NCBI GenBank assembly: GCA_037974965.1
Contig: JBBPFI010000008.1
Coordinates: forward strand, 1,054,001 to 1,118,000
DNA from: Dacryopinax spathularia
Lineage: Eukaryota > Basidiomycota > Dacrymycetes > Dacrymycetales > Dacrymycetaceae
Length of the DNA stretch: 64,000 nt
Reading direction: 5' to 3'
The notes below the pieces were generated by a model, which did no database searches, was not told the origin of the DNA, and saw nothing but the letters and a program-made list of their open reading frames with translations. The translations under genes and the position numbers were made by a program. Positions 21,762 through 33,567 of the stretch are shown here, in pieces; the stretch's first letter is position 1, and each line of letters opens with the position of its first letter.

Positions 21762-24700
21762 CTAGAACATGGTGTGGTCTCTCGGTTGTGTAATTTCCAA
21801 GAAGAGGGTACAGTAAAAAGAAAGGCCATGGCCATAATTTCCCATAATGTCTGGGGATTGTGTATGGGACACCAGCGGAAGGACCACCTCAGGATAGCAA
21901 GTGATCCATTTGATACCTTCAACGTTCTTGCTGAATCTCATCTGAAGGGCCTGATGAGGAGAGCGAAAACTTGATTGACCCATTGTGCTCACCGACACTG
22001 TAGACCTCGAAGCCCCTCTCAAAGGGAGGATGTCAGAGCCTGTAGCAATCTGCCAAAACCTTCGGGCGCGAAACAGAGGGTCGCTAGCGTCCTTCTCCAG
22101 CTCACCATCATAGACAAGCCTTCCGGACTGAATGGCGTCTGAGGTACCAGGAGGGAGACCAGTGCCGCACAGAAAGGAACAAAAGGCATGTTGAACTTGC
22201 TGCTGTAACAATGTCGATGCATCGGCTTCGTATTTCCAGACCAGGCGGCTTACTATCTGGTCCGGGTTGACCAGCTGTTCTTCACCCCAAGCATCCCGCA
22301 CAAACCCCCGTGGCCCAAGAGAATACTTCTCTCGGATAAGCTGTAATATTAGTGGGTATGATCACCAGTTGACTATGTCAAGTAGCGACGAACCTCAATG
22401 AAGGACGGGCCTTTGCCAAACTTGAGATTGAAGCCCACCAGGAATGCTTGAAGCTCTTCAGGCTCAGGAAGGTGTTCCGGGAATATGAGGCTAGCATGGG
22501 CAATCAGGTGATTGTCCCAGCGCTTTTGCAGCTCCAGGGGCATGGGACGAGTGAAGTGTTGAGCGAAGTGTTTTTCCTAGTAGACAGTCATGTTCAGATG
22601 GACTAAGATCAGGATAGATGGCAGGCTCACCTCTAACCCCAGATTCTGATAGATATGTACGGCAAGTGTGTGCTGGGGATGGTTTTCCTCCTGCAAAACC
22701 TGTTAGCGGGCAGGACAGGCCTTGCGAGAGTAGGGACTTACTAGGGATTGCTCTGCCGGGAGTAGACAGCCACCTTTAGCCGCTGATCTCCAGTGAGTCA
22801 ATGCCTGGTGGATATCCCGCTCGAATCTTCGTAGGTTAGACATGGACACCTTGGAGTTCCCACGAAGAATGCGTTCCACAAAAAGGGGGCTCAGTGCAGG
22901 TGGCCCATGGCTGAGGAAGCAGATGAAGGCAGCAGTGAGAACCCCAACCATTGCACAATCGAGCTTATCCTCCATGGACAGAGGCGCCAATGGTACATTG
23001 CTACCATAGTCACGAACACAAAGAGTCTGATAACACTTTGAGCCAGGAACTGGTACCAGCAGTGATCTTTCCTGGAGCTGCTCCTGCCAGGACTGGAGCA
23101 CTTCTTGTGTCGTACCCAGACCCTGGCTTTCTCGACCGCTGAATTCCTGTCAGAATATCGACCATGAGCATGATAAAGGGTGCTTACACTGTAATCCAGT
23201 GATGAGGGGACAAGAGGTGCTTGAGTGGTTCTACGGACAGGACAACACCAGATTCCGCCAGTACCGGTCGCAAAGCTTGACGACACCACTGTTCCAGCTG
23301 TATTGCCGCAGCCCGACTTGTGGCAGCCTGGATGGTGGGAGACGGTCCTAGTCGGTCCACACCGGCCATGGTTCGGAAGGTTGACACGAAAGAGCTGACA
23401 GAGAAGATGGTCGCCGAGTTGCTACCAGCATTTGGCAGGGGAACACTGTTGGATGAAGAGGGGTTGCGGAGTGCACCTCCTGAAATGATTGCCGTCAGAT
23501 GACTTGGACCAGGAGCGCGATGTAGAGTGGGATGGGCTTCTTCAAGTTGCTGCGCCGGTCCATGTGTAGGGAACGGAGGAGGGTCCGGGGGCGAGCGGTG
23601 ATTCTGACGCACATTGAAGTCATCTTGCGTCCCGAGAATATACTCTGGAGGATCTCCATGCAACAAAGGGGGTCCACGAGAGTTCACAGGTCGTTGACGA
23701 GGTAGTAGTGCTTGAGCAGACGTGCTGGCGATAGGAGGGTCCAAAACAGGCTGAGAACTCTGTGCAGAGCCCTGTGTTCTTGCTCAGTATTGAGAAGATC
23801 ATTGAAAGTTGCCAGATCCCACCTTGTCAATGCCATCCATTGCCTCAGAAGCAGGCACGTCCTTCCGCATAGCCTCAAGCAGAGGAAACCCAATCGTGCT
23901 TGGCTGTCCGTTGACCACTCGTTGGAGATTGCCATTTCTCGGCACTATGCATATAGCTTCGTCAGCAAGTTCTCATGGAGGCAGAGCTCTTAGCTGACAA
24001 ATGTGTAGATCTGGGATAGGTTGACGGTCTGGATGGCCCCCGCAATCCAGCCAGAGGGCGTATACATTCTTGCCTGGCTGATTTTCAATAGAGATGGGTA
24101 CAACCTTTTTGGTCGAAGCGTGTCCTTTTCCGGGAAGCCAAAGGAGTTCGGGATAAGTAGATTCCGCATGCAGATTGGTCGGGATGGGCGGTGGAAGGTA
24201 GAAATGCGAGAGGAGTGGTGCAAGAAATGTGTTCAGCTCCAAGAGGGTGGTTGATTTGGACAACGTGAGGGTGGCAACCAGATTATATTTCCTGCAGCTG
24301 GCAGGCTATCAGTGGAAGATCAACAGGGAGCATAGCTAGTGCGCACAGAGAAATAAAGCGATCACGAGCCTTGACAAAATAGCGATTTTGCTATATGCCA
24401 CGGTCAGAGCTGCAACTCAGTAGGATGTTGTACAGACATACCTGATCCGGCGACCATGCCGTGGGAGGATAAAGTCGAAGAACAACATTCATGGTCACTT
24501 CCAGACCCATGTTAGTCGTAGTCTTGCGCCTTCCAACAGCTGGGAGAGTGATATCCTTGGGGAAATTGTGTGCAGCACTGTTTGACCTATTCATGTTTGC
24601 GGCTTGTGCAGCTACATGCCGAGGTATGCCCACAGGAGCATCTCGCAAGCGACCTGGGCGTACTGGGGTCACAGGTGAAAGAGACTGCATGACACCGGCA

Positions 24701-25042
24701 CGTAGGCTGGTCGCATGACGAGTCGGAGTGACAGGGGGGCTAGACAGCCAAGCTGGCAGTTCAGGGCGAACGTTAGCAGCGGGTTGGTTATCAGCACCTG
24801 CATGACAGTGAGTATAGCAAGTAGGCATCAGATAGCTGGTCCTGACCTGACGATGAGACTGCATGGTGTTCATGAAAAGGATGATGACAACGACATTGAC
24901 TCTCTTCAGGAGGCAGGCCGTAATCTGTGAGCTGGATAGGCTGTCCAGGTGGGAAGCGAAATTTTGGACAAGGACAACGACGGCTGGCGCCTGGTGGGAT
25001 ACCAAAGCAGTGTCCAGAGTAATCTGTGTTGGAGTGAGACAT
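21762..25042 (-). CDS. Large protein with Zn-knuckle, function unknown
   Basis: ATG at 25,042 opens MSHSNTDYSGHCFG. The first exon has CPCPKFRFPPGQP and CRCHHPFHEHHA, a CxC...CxCxHPFxEH arrangement that looks like a small zinc-binding knuckle seen in many Agaricomycete proteins of unknown function. A proline-rich linker follows (about 24,800-24,540), then several exons down to about 21,900. The latter include a disordered stretch (23,744-23,500) and a helical C-terminal half (MPLELQKRWDNHLIAHASLI, LVNPDQIVSRLVWKYEADAS, ARRFWQIATGSDILPLRG). The last of these faintly recalls a HECT C-lobe, but I do not see a catalytic cysteine motif and do not claim it. The 3' end may lie anywhere between 21,762 and about 22,000. 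It is the first gene inside the right end. Confidence 0.5.
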
Positions 25043-25196
25043 TTGGAGTGCAGGATGTGTCCGGGTTGAGCGAGCAAGATGATGATGTGAAGGTGGAGGG
25101 GAGGAGGAAGAGCGAAGTGCGGGCATAAGGTGGGGAGCGTGGTCTCGGCAATGTTCACCATGGCCATTCTGGCAGGGACCCCAAGCGTTAGCCAGG

Positions 25197-25247
25197 CCAG
25201 GACCCTGACCCTGATCTGGGTATCATGGAGCCGGGTCAGGGTCCTGG
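25197..25247. repeat. 15-bp perfect inverted repeat near the right end
   Basis: CCAGGACCCTGACCC at 25,197-25,211 pairs with its reverse complement at 25,233-25,247. Related GTCAGGAC motifs recur at about 25,523 and 25,553, just outside the subterminal repeats. Confidence 0.85.
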
Positions 25248-25289
25248 TAAAGCTTCCATTTCCTCCCGCCAGACGCTTATGCCGCGACA

Positions 25290-25485
25290 GGACACAAACG
25301 CTGGGGAAGCCCTGGCTTCTTCCCCGGCAAAAGCCCCGAGTGCCGAGGCAAAAGGGCTGTTGCCTCGGCAAAACCACTTTGGCCTCGGCGAATGAGCAAT
25401 TTTGCTTCCATAGGGAGCTTTTGTCCCATAAACACAACCATATAAACCGCACCCGCAAACCAGTGCGGCCCTTGAGCACGCCAGC
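25290..25485 (-). repeat. Right subterminal/terminal inverted repeat of the giant element
   Basis: At least four GGCAAAAG-like motifs (CCCCGGCAAAAG, GCCGAGGCAAAAG, CCTCGGCAAAACC and a related CCTCGGCGAA) lie within 25,320-25,395. In reverse complement the stretch matches the left end in the same order. It ends about 400 bp before the proteasome start codon. Confidence 0.65.
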
Positions 25486-25877
25486 AATGAATGCCGTAGG
25501 CCATAATCCCGGAAAGGGACGGGTCAGGACACTGTTATTCGACCTTCTTCGAGTCAGGACTGTGAGTGTGTGTCCTCTCACAGCGCAACTAGCGGAAAGG
25601 AGGCCGAAATTGACAACATGCAGCGGCTTCTCGGTCTTACGTCTTTCGGCAATAAGCATTTGAGGCGGAAGCAGAATGTCCCTTCGCACGCCGCGTACGC
25701 GTCCTCCTCCCTGAACTGAAGAGGCGTACGCAACCGCACAACCGCATCAAGCAGCAGCATACATCGACCATACTTTCTCTCTAGGCGCCCTAGCAAATCG
25801 TTTCATACCCTCAGCGGCCACCATTCTGCCCTTACATCCACTACTGTGATCTATCGAGGTGTTAAGAACGGAGCAAG

Positions 25878-27098
25878 ATGTTCCTTACGCGCTCAGAGTA
25901 TGGTGCGTCTGCGTTCTGTGTCTGGCGTAGGCGAAGACGGAGATGCTGACTATCATGCAGATCGGGGAGTAAACACGTTCTCGCCAGAGGGGCGGTTGTT
26001 CCAAGGTTCGTCCTGCTTTATGTTAAGGTTGAGGCGTAAGGGGACTGATATGGGTTTGGTGATACAGTTGAGTACGCCATTGAGGCTATCAAGGTGCGTT
26101 CCATTCCTCCTCAGAACCAAAGCAAGAGAGGCTAACACAGCTTCTAGCTGGGAAGCACAACAGTCGGCATCCGCACACCGACCGGTGTCGTGCTCGGCGT
26201 CGAGAAACGCGTCCAATCTCCCCTCCTCGAATCCAGCAGCATCGAAAAGATAATGGAAATCGACACTCACCTCGGATGCGCCATGTCCGGCCTCACAGCC
26301 GATGCGAGGACGATGATTGACCACGCGCGAGTCACGAGTCAAAATCATGCGTTTACGTTCGATGAGAAGATTAAGGTGGAGAGTGTGACGCAGGCGGTGT
26401 GTGATCTGGCGTTACGGTTTGGTGAGAGTATGGAGAATGAGGATGCTATGATGGTGCGTACGCGGCCTCTCATACCATGTTGAGAACTTGCATATCCTTT
26501 CCACCTACCCTCACGATATTCTTCACCATCACCCTAAGCTGCTTTCTCATCTTTCTCGGTCTCCTGATCTACTCTCCTCCATCTCAAGCTCTGAATCAAT
26601 GCTAACCTCTTCGCCAGTCCCGACCCTTCGGAGTTGCCCTCCTCATAGCAGGTATCGACGAGCTTGGCCCACAACTCTACCATACCGACCCATCAGGTAC
26701 ATTCGTAAAATACGAGGCAAAGGCGATTGGATCGGGGTCGGAGGCGGCACAGGCGGAGTTGCAGGACAAGTATCACAAGGTGAATCGTCTGTCCCTTTCT
26801 CCTCTATGTGCATCTTCTACTTTTCTCTTATCCTTTCGTGTTGGCTGGTGCTGCTAGCGTCAGCCCTCACCCTGCTCCACCCTTCTGCTTCATCTTCCCG
26901 AAGCACAGCAAAGGCTGACCGTAACAACCGCAGAGCATGTCAATTAAAGACGCCCAAATCCTCACCCTCCGCGTCCTAAAGCAAGTAATGGAAGAAAAGC
27001 TCGATCAGCACAACGTACAGCTCGCGCAGGTCACACAGGAGAAGGGATTCGAGATCCTGAGTGACGAGGCGCTGAAGGAGGCTATCGAGGCTATGTAG
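25878..27098 (+). CDS. PUP2: 20S proteasome subunit alpha-5
   Basis: Six exons (25,878-25,902; 25,961-26,005; 26,068-26,093; 26,148-26,453; 26,618-26,779; 26,934-27,098) give 242 residues with no break, the normal size of the family. The start [20 protein letters not shown] contains the alpha-subunit signature, followed by [29 protein letters not shown], the [20 protein letters not shown] stretch and [17 protein letters not shown]. Alpha-5 is one of seven alpha ring subunits of the 20S core, found in nucleus and cytosol, gating entry of substrates. All introns are 54-164 nt with GT-AG ends. This conserved host gene starts roughly 370-400 bp right of the element and so marks the border of native sequence. 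Confidence 0.97.
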
Positions 27099-27312
27099 AT
27101 TTACACGTAATGGGATGTCGTGATACTCGCCGACCTCCAACGGCGTAAAGGACTATGCGACAGGCGCATATATCGACCTGCTGTCGCGTGTTGGTGAAGA
27201 TGAGGCACGAGGGAATAAGACGACAACGTTGAATTTCTTTATTTCTTGCTTTCTACGAGATTGCACAGATATTCCATCCTGTCACACCCTACGACCAGAG
27301 CCAAACGCTCGC

Positions 27313-27923
27313 CTATTTGAGAGCGGCAATGCACTCGATCTCGACCAGCACGTCCCTAGGCAGGCGAGCGACCTGGATGGCCGTACGGGCCGGCTTGTAC
27401 TCGCCAAAGAACTCGCCGTAGACTTCGTTCATCGCGTTGAAGTCGTTCATGTCCTTAAGATAGACCTGCGGGGGTATCGTCAGTATCGCTTTCGGATTGT
27501 GTATGCAAGGCTCTAGCATGGAAGGCGACGGCAGGCTCGGCACAGGGCCACAACACCAGAGGCAGCGTCAAGCGTGCGTATGGGCTGGCGCGGACAGGAG
27601 AGTGACGAGTGAGAGACAAGAGCACGTACATTGCACTTGAGCACGCTGTCGATCCCGCTCCCCGCACCATCGAGGACCACCTTCAGGTTCGTCAAGCTCT
27701 CCTTGACCTGCTCCTTAATCCCGCCCTCGACGATGTTGCCCGTCTTGCCGACAGTGGGGATCTGGCCGGAGACGTACAGGGTGCCGTTGAAGGCCGTGGC
27801 GTGGGAGTAGGGGGCGACGGGCACAGGGGCCTCTGCGAGCGGTATGGACCGCGGTTAGCCTGTGAGATAGAGGGAGGAGTGTAGAGAGCACGTACCGGAG
27901 ACGGTGATGCGCTTGACGGACAT
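27313..27923 (-). CDS. RidA/YjgF/YER057c-family protein
   Basis: Three exons (27,896-27,923; 27,630-27,832; 27,313-27,465) give 127 residues, the usual length. Motifs are [52 protein letters not shown] and the C-terminal [22 protein letters not shown] with the conserved Arg and Glu. RidA proteins hydrolyse reactive enamine/imine intermediates released by PLP enzymes; eukaryotic members act in mitochondria or cytosol. No mitochondrial presequence is obvious (MSVKRITVS). It is convergent with the proteasome gene (215 bp between stops). Confidence 0.95.
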
Positions 27924-28879
27924 TGTACGTGTTTGGAGTGTAGGAAGTATGCGAGAGGAGCGAGCTAATGCGAATGCGAATGCAGAGGATGAAGAGGTCG
28001 ACAAGCGAGTGGTTGTCAGACGATGAGGAGCTATCAACGAACGGCAGACAAGCACGCGCTGCATCGTCGGTGTGTGAGCTGGTCTGGGCCGAAGGGGCAC
28101 GATTGGAGCGGAAGTAGTTCAAGGGAGAAGAGAGGGTTACATATGGTTGTTGATTGGGTGCCGGTGGAGGTCCGGCCTATGAACTCCACGTTGGAGCATA
28201 TGCATGCGGTTTTACCCGGTGTACATGTGTTTCTTCTGGAGAGCAACTACTTGCACTGCTATCATTATTTTTTCGATGTCAGACCATCCAAGAAGATATC
28301 TGTTGTGAACGTCTTTGTTGGCCTAACATCGTCGGAATGTCCCGAATCGGCGTTAAGCACCTTTATCCATACCTGGGAAGATAACCGGCTTTCGGCCCAC
28401 TCGGCGCCGAATGCAAGTTCTGAAATCCGCCTCCGGCCGACGATCATTAATGCCGCCCTTATCTGTATCCAATGATCCCACCATTAGAGGCGGTTGAAGG
28501 CCATGGTTTGGCATCTGACGACGAGTGTTCATTCCATGCGGGAAGGGCGAAAGGCACTGCGAGGACACTGGGCGAGCACAAAGACTCTGGAACGGTATTT
28601 GTGAATGAGAGACGGTACAGCATTGTACATACAAGAGCTGTCACCGGATTATTTAACGGTATGGTAGAATTACTGGACGAGAATTCCCAGATGCCAACCT
28701 TCAGTGAGGAAGAGATCAGACACGGTACCAGCCAAAGAGGAAATGTAGAACACAAACATGGGGTGCCTGCAAGCAAATCGTCCTGGTATCCGGCCGGGAT
28801 AGATTGCTGCGGGCAGAAGGGCGATAAAGGCAGAATAGCAAGACGACGGCTAGGAGCGATGACATAACATAAGGACCAG
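27924..28879. other. Intergenic, no gene recognised
   Basis: Open frames here (for example 28,023-28,475 and 28,472-28,867 plus) show no family motifs and I see no repeats. It would contain the promoter of the RidA gene and the 3' region of the NLR. Confidence 0.5.
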
Positions 28880-31800
28880 TCACTGCTCTGGCATACGGTA
28901 GAGATCGGCTACATGTCCTCGCTTAGGCGTAGGACGACAGGAAAGCGACCGTACTGTGGCTAGCATGGCATGCCAGATCTTGCGTGGCCGAGGAACGCCA
29001 GGGAAGCCGTCGGCGAACTTGATGCTTCTTGTCTCCGAAAATTTGTGGCTCGCAAGGATTTGGCGGCAGTAATCCGCATTCCGCTTCAAGCCGAGGCTGT
29101 CGTAAACATTCAGGGCCTCGCTGAGCATATCGCACGCTTCGTCCGACTTGTCCATCTTGACCAGTATGTGGTGGAGACGGCATGCGCAGTCCGCTGCGGC
29201 TTGGCGGTTCCCGATCTCGATGAACGTCAGGCGCGCTTGGGTGAGATTGCCAAGCGCTTCGGCGTACTTGCACTGATCAAGGAGAGCGCTGCCGATGATC
29301 AACAGGCACTGAGCCACGCCAAGCCGGCTTCCCAGTTCATTGAAGACCGTCTTCGCCTCCTCGAGCTTGACAATCGCTTCCGGGTATCGATGCACCATGC
29401 GTAATGCGTCGCCCTGGCTCCGTTTGCATTGCGCCGCTCCCACCCGGTTTCCGATCTCCTTGAATGCGCGCTCGGCTTGCTCAAGCATCACCAAAGCGTC
29501 ATCGTATCTTCTCTGTGAACGGAGCACGTCGCCCATCCCCTGCATGCATTGAGCAGCCCCGAGCCTGTCCCGGGTCCTGGTGAAGTGTGCCTTCGCTTGG
29601 TCCAGTTTCTCGAAAGCCTCGGCAGGACGACCCATCATAGTGAAAAGATCGCCAATACTTTGGATGCATGTCGCAGCACCGTCAAAATCGCTCAGCTGGG
29701 CAAAAAGACTTTCTGCCTTCTCCAGCTCATTGGCGGCCTCACAGTAGGAGTTCTGCATGCGTCTTAGGTCCCCAATACTGCGCGTACATTCGGCTACTGC
29801 GCGCTTGTCCTTCGCCCTGTGGAAGAGATCCCTTGCCTCTTGCAGACTGGTGATAGCATCCTCGTACCGGTCCTGGCGGCTCAGAACATGACCAAGTGGT
29901 CGTGTGCACTCAGCCACCCCCTGAGTTTTCTCAAGTCGTGACAACGTCACCTTCGCCTTCTTAAGCAATTGTGTACAGTCCCCGTAGCCGGCCGTATGCG
30001 AGAAGGTTGCCAGCCGGAGCGTTGCCGTTTGAAGCGCATCGACCTCGTCGAGGGCGGGTCCTACCTTCCAGTGGTGGCGCAAAACGGAGTCCATGTTGCC
30101 GAATTCGGTACACAGAATTTCTATCGCTTTGGCAGCGGCAGAGGATTGAACATTATCGGTCTTCATGGGTACAGTGCGCTTCCGAATGTACATTTGCAGT
30201 TCCTTAAGATGCGGCTCCTTCGGTGGATAGGCGGTGAGAACGTATTCGCGGATGGGGGATAGTATGCGCAATGCGCCATTATGATCCGCAGCCAAACCCG
30301 CCATTAACAAGGCCCGCACTGAGCTAACCCAGTCTGGGATGGAGGGCAGCGCTTGAGGAATGGATGTTGGTCGAAGACCATCAGGCAATAAGCAGATAGC
30401 GGAGAGCAGACGACCAGCGTCGGCGTTCTGTGACATGGACCGGGAGGTGAGAGAGAGCTCGATAGACGCTGCCAGACTTGCATGTTTACCAGGGCCTTCA
30501 TTGTTGATTAGGGCAGTCTTTTGAGTCCGATAGGCCTCCAGCAACACCCCGGGCATCAGAATTTGACCTTGATGCGCCATGAGGTGAATGGCGAGGGGGA
30601 GTCCATCCAGGAGGTCGAGCAATTCGTCCAAGCGATCGTCTGTTGCTTTGGCAATGGCTTGCCACATTTCTCGTGCTGCCACAAGCGACAGACCGCTGAG
30701 CGGGCGACAACAGCTATCGGACCAAGGGACGCCCGCAGGCCGTATCGATCCTCTCATTGTAATAATGAGCGACAGGTCCTCGATACTCGCGAGTCTTGCC
30801 AGTAAGTCCTCGACAGTAGCCTTGTCCTCCGAGGTCCATGCACCCTCGATATTATCAAGAACGAGAAGAGTTGGCGTACGCAGTGAGGAGAGATATGAGA
30901 AGACAGTTCTCCGAGCATCCGAGTCTCTCTGAAGACCAAGGACTGCAACCAGCGCCTGTACAATGCCTTCGGCGGAGATTGCTCCTTCACAGCTGGAGAA
31001 CAGCAGAGAGGAGCCAAACTTCCGCTTGATTTCATCGTGGTTAACGATCGCTGCGGCGAGAGACGTCTTGCCAATCCCGCCTGGACCAAGGATTGGGATG
31101 TGAGAGGCTTCGGGTCGAAGTAATTCTTGAACGATAGTCTCCAGCAAAGCGTTTCTTCCACAAAACACCGCCGGTTTCGGGGGCAGCTCCGGTTGGATAG
31201 GCATTTGTTGTCTGCAAGTTGTGAGCAAGACTTCAACTGTGTCACATACGACTTACACGGGGCTCGTAGGTAATTGGACAGCCTGACGGCGTTATCAGCG
31301 CTGACCTGCATTGATTTGGGACGACATACGAGTTCCACAAAATTCAGTCGACTGGACAACGTGCGCATACGGTGAACCTACGAATGAATGAGCTGAAGGT
31401 TCAGACACAATATGATAGTCGGACGCACAAAGGCACGTGTTCTGAGGGACTCTATCCTCTGCTTCACTTGAAATATAGCGTCGGATCGGCTCAGCTGCAA
31501 CATGCGTTCCATCGACCACGTGCGACCATGCAGAAGACCATCGACTTCCATCGTAACCCTACCATAGCTATAGCGTCTAATCGAACGGTTTAGGTAGACA
31601 GGACCTACCCTCGGAAGTCTTCAATGAGCCTGCGAGACGAGAGTTCCCCTTGCCTTCCCGGAGGAATACGGGCAAGGACGTCTACGTTCAGCAAAGCGAG
31701 GGAGTCCATGAGATCCCGAAGCTCTGATTCATGCAGCGAAAGCTGAAATGACACAACTTGTCTGAGCGTATGTATGCGGACGTAGAGAACTTGCTTACCT

Positions 31801-31933
31801 CCTCCAAGCCCAGGATCTTTAGGGTCAGCGCAGCCAAGATACCCTGGTCGGATGTTCCGCCAGTCGCCCATTGCCGAAAGGACATCCTAAGATGGGTGAC
31901 TTGGGTCGATGAAGCTGACACAGGCGCGTCCAT
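28880..31933 (-). CDS. NB-ARC/TPR NLR protein 1
   Basis: The main exon (about 31,210-28,880) encodes, in order, PPKPAVFCGRNALLETIV, P-loop GPGGIGKTSLAAAI, Walker B TLLVLDNIEGAW, LIITMRGSIRP, GLPLAIHL, a winged-helix-like LLPDGL...LSPIREYVL, and then at least seven tetratricopeptide-type repeats of about 40 residues (pattern GAAQC..xxGDxLR...RYxxAIxxLEEA). N-terminal exons from about ATG 31,933 (MDAPVSASSTQVTHLRM) through 31,605 and about 31,330-31,240 give a helical N-terminal domain; their joins are only partly resolved. NLRs of this build are cytosolic signal-transducing STAND ATPases thought to sense non-self. The C-terminal tail after the TPRs is basic. It is divergent from NLR 2. Confidence 0.88.
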
Positions 31934-31984
31934 AGCCGTGCTACGAGGGATTCGTCGAGCGATCGAGGGTAAGAGTGGCACTTA

Positions 31985-33567
31985 GCCCGAGCAGCTAGCA
32001 CCGGGCTGAGTCGCGCTTTAAAATATTACAGCAGGAGACGCCGAGACGTGAGCCTGCGAGAAAGAGCCCAGTCGAAAATGCTAGTGAAAAGTCCGCCGCT
32101 TCGACAGCGGTGCAAAGTCGGAAAGGTGCACGATCAGGTGCAGAATGACTCCTGTATGGTGCGCCATGCTGCTCGTGCGAGACTACACGGATGGAACTTC
32201 CCGTAATGGGGTCGAAAATAGATAGCGGCCTGCCGGGAGTGTGCTGTGGCAAGCTGACCCTCAGAATAGCCTTGCCCTTGTCGTGCGGCGTCTATTGAAC
32301 TCAAGTGAGTGTTGTTGGCGGAGCGAGGAGAAGTTGTCGGGGTCCATCCGGTTCCGCTGAAGTACATAGGACCAGGTGCTCGCCGGGTGCACCGCCATCA
32401 CATTGTTCATGGGCTGATGAGTCGTGACCGGATCAGAACGTCCAAAGATCCCTTAGGGGACTGTTCTTAACCTCGAGCTCTAGCTGGCCAACAATTCTCT
32501 GCAATGGTTCGCGTTCTATTCCACGGAAGCTTCTTAGGGAGATATTATGTGGGTCAATGCAACCCGGTCTAGCGGACCCTTCCGAAGAATCGGCACATCT
32601 CAAGGGTCTCCCATGGACCTGGAAATGCGTTTTATCCACTGGTGATAAACCCGGCGCAGAGAAAGAGATATTATGGCAGCCGATTCTGGGGACCCATGTC
32701 GGCGGAGACAACCTGCACGGTGTGGAACCCGCAAGGAAGCAGGACGCAAAGTGACTCGACGTATCGACACTCTCCCGGCTCCGCAAATGTTGATCCTGTG
32801 CATCAAGAAGATTCCCGGGCACCCGGTGCAATCCACGCTGCAGGGAAGAGCGGGAAAGTGGCAAAGAGAGATGACATCAGGTACTGCCTTGGTTCCTGAG
32901 CGGGAATTCTAGAGGTTGTGACCGAATTAGGCAAGATGAAGGAATATAAAGGCTAAAATCGTATTATGCTGGCATGGGCGGGCACTCGAGCAAGCCTGTT
33001 GCCCATAGGTTGGCAAGCTGGTTGCGTGCCGCGCGCTGTTGTTCGAGCTCTGGGGACGCTGCAAATGTCAGGATGGACTGGGATGACAAAAATATACGTC
33101 GCGCGTCCAATCGCGCGTCTGCTTCCGTATGTTGATCTCGTCTTCAACCTCACCCTACAGTACTTACACTGGCCAGGCAAGCCTGAAGTAAGGACTAATC
33201 CTAACAATCAAGCACTTTGGATCATTGTTCCTACTGCTTAACTATCTGAATGCTTCTCTATACTATCGTGGTGCTCTGGACGTCTGGAAGAGCTTATCTG
33301 ATTTCCATCGGCGCTCCCTGCATCAGTATCGCCTCTGCCAGCGGTGCAATCAGAACTGCGGGCACAGCCCGCAATCCGGTTGCTTCTCGAACTGACAGTG
33401 TGGAGCTCTCAGTTGCAGTCCCTGCCTGCCTGCCTGCAATCACACACCTATGCCAAGTCTCAAATGTACTCTCTCGGATTATCCCATTGATCGAATTTCA
33501 CCTCTCCACGCCTTGATACCTTGTGATTCCTTCCGCGCTACTGTCCGACCTCGCACCGTCACTCTTC
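31985..33567. other. Shared 5' region between divergent NLR genes
   Basis: About 1.6 kb without a recognisable gene. Short frames on both strands show no motif. Both NLR promoters must lie here or in their first introns, so a shared bidirectional control region is possible. Confidence 0.4.

Larger units (their letters stand above)
2000..25510. mobile_element. Candidate giant integrase-bearing transposable element (about 23.4 kb)
   Basis: The left end (about 2,017-2,240) and the reverse complement of the right end (about 25,290-25,485) are alike: CAAGGGGCCGTGCT against CAAGGGCCGCACT, then TGGTTAT against TGGTTGT, GGACAAAA in both, then an exact 20-mer (2,082-2,101 and 25,356-25,375). Both ends are packed with GGCAAAAG-like subterminal motifs in both directions. 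Genes inside are unlike the flanking housekeeping genes and include an rve_3 integrase at 19.7-21.5 kb. The exact termini and a target-site duplication could not be fixed by eye. I recognise no DNA polymerase B, capsid, protease, reverse transcriptase, DUF3435 tyrosine recombinase or KDZ transposase, so it does not match Polintons, LTR elements, Starships or KDZ elements. That all eight genes belong to one element is inference from the paired ends. Confidence 0.6.

Noticed and set aside
21762-25042. HECT E3 ligase
   Set aside because: Only ARRFWQIATGSDILP is reminiscent; no catalytic cysteine context or N-lobe was found.
2000-25510. Polinton/Maverick or other virus-like element
   Set aside because: An integrase and long inverted ends fit, but I see no polymerase B, packaging ATPase, protease or capsid gene in any frame.
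24391-25689. A 432-codon open frame across the right end of the element
   Set aside because: It runs through the subterminal repeats and the first exon and intron of the Zn-knuckle gene without motifs; only the part near 24.4-24.8 kb looks coding.
32433-33241. Short frames in the gap between the NLR pair
   Set aside because: No motif; probably chance frames in a regulatory region.
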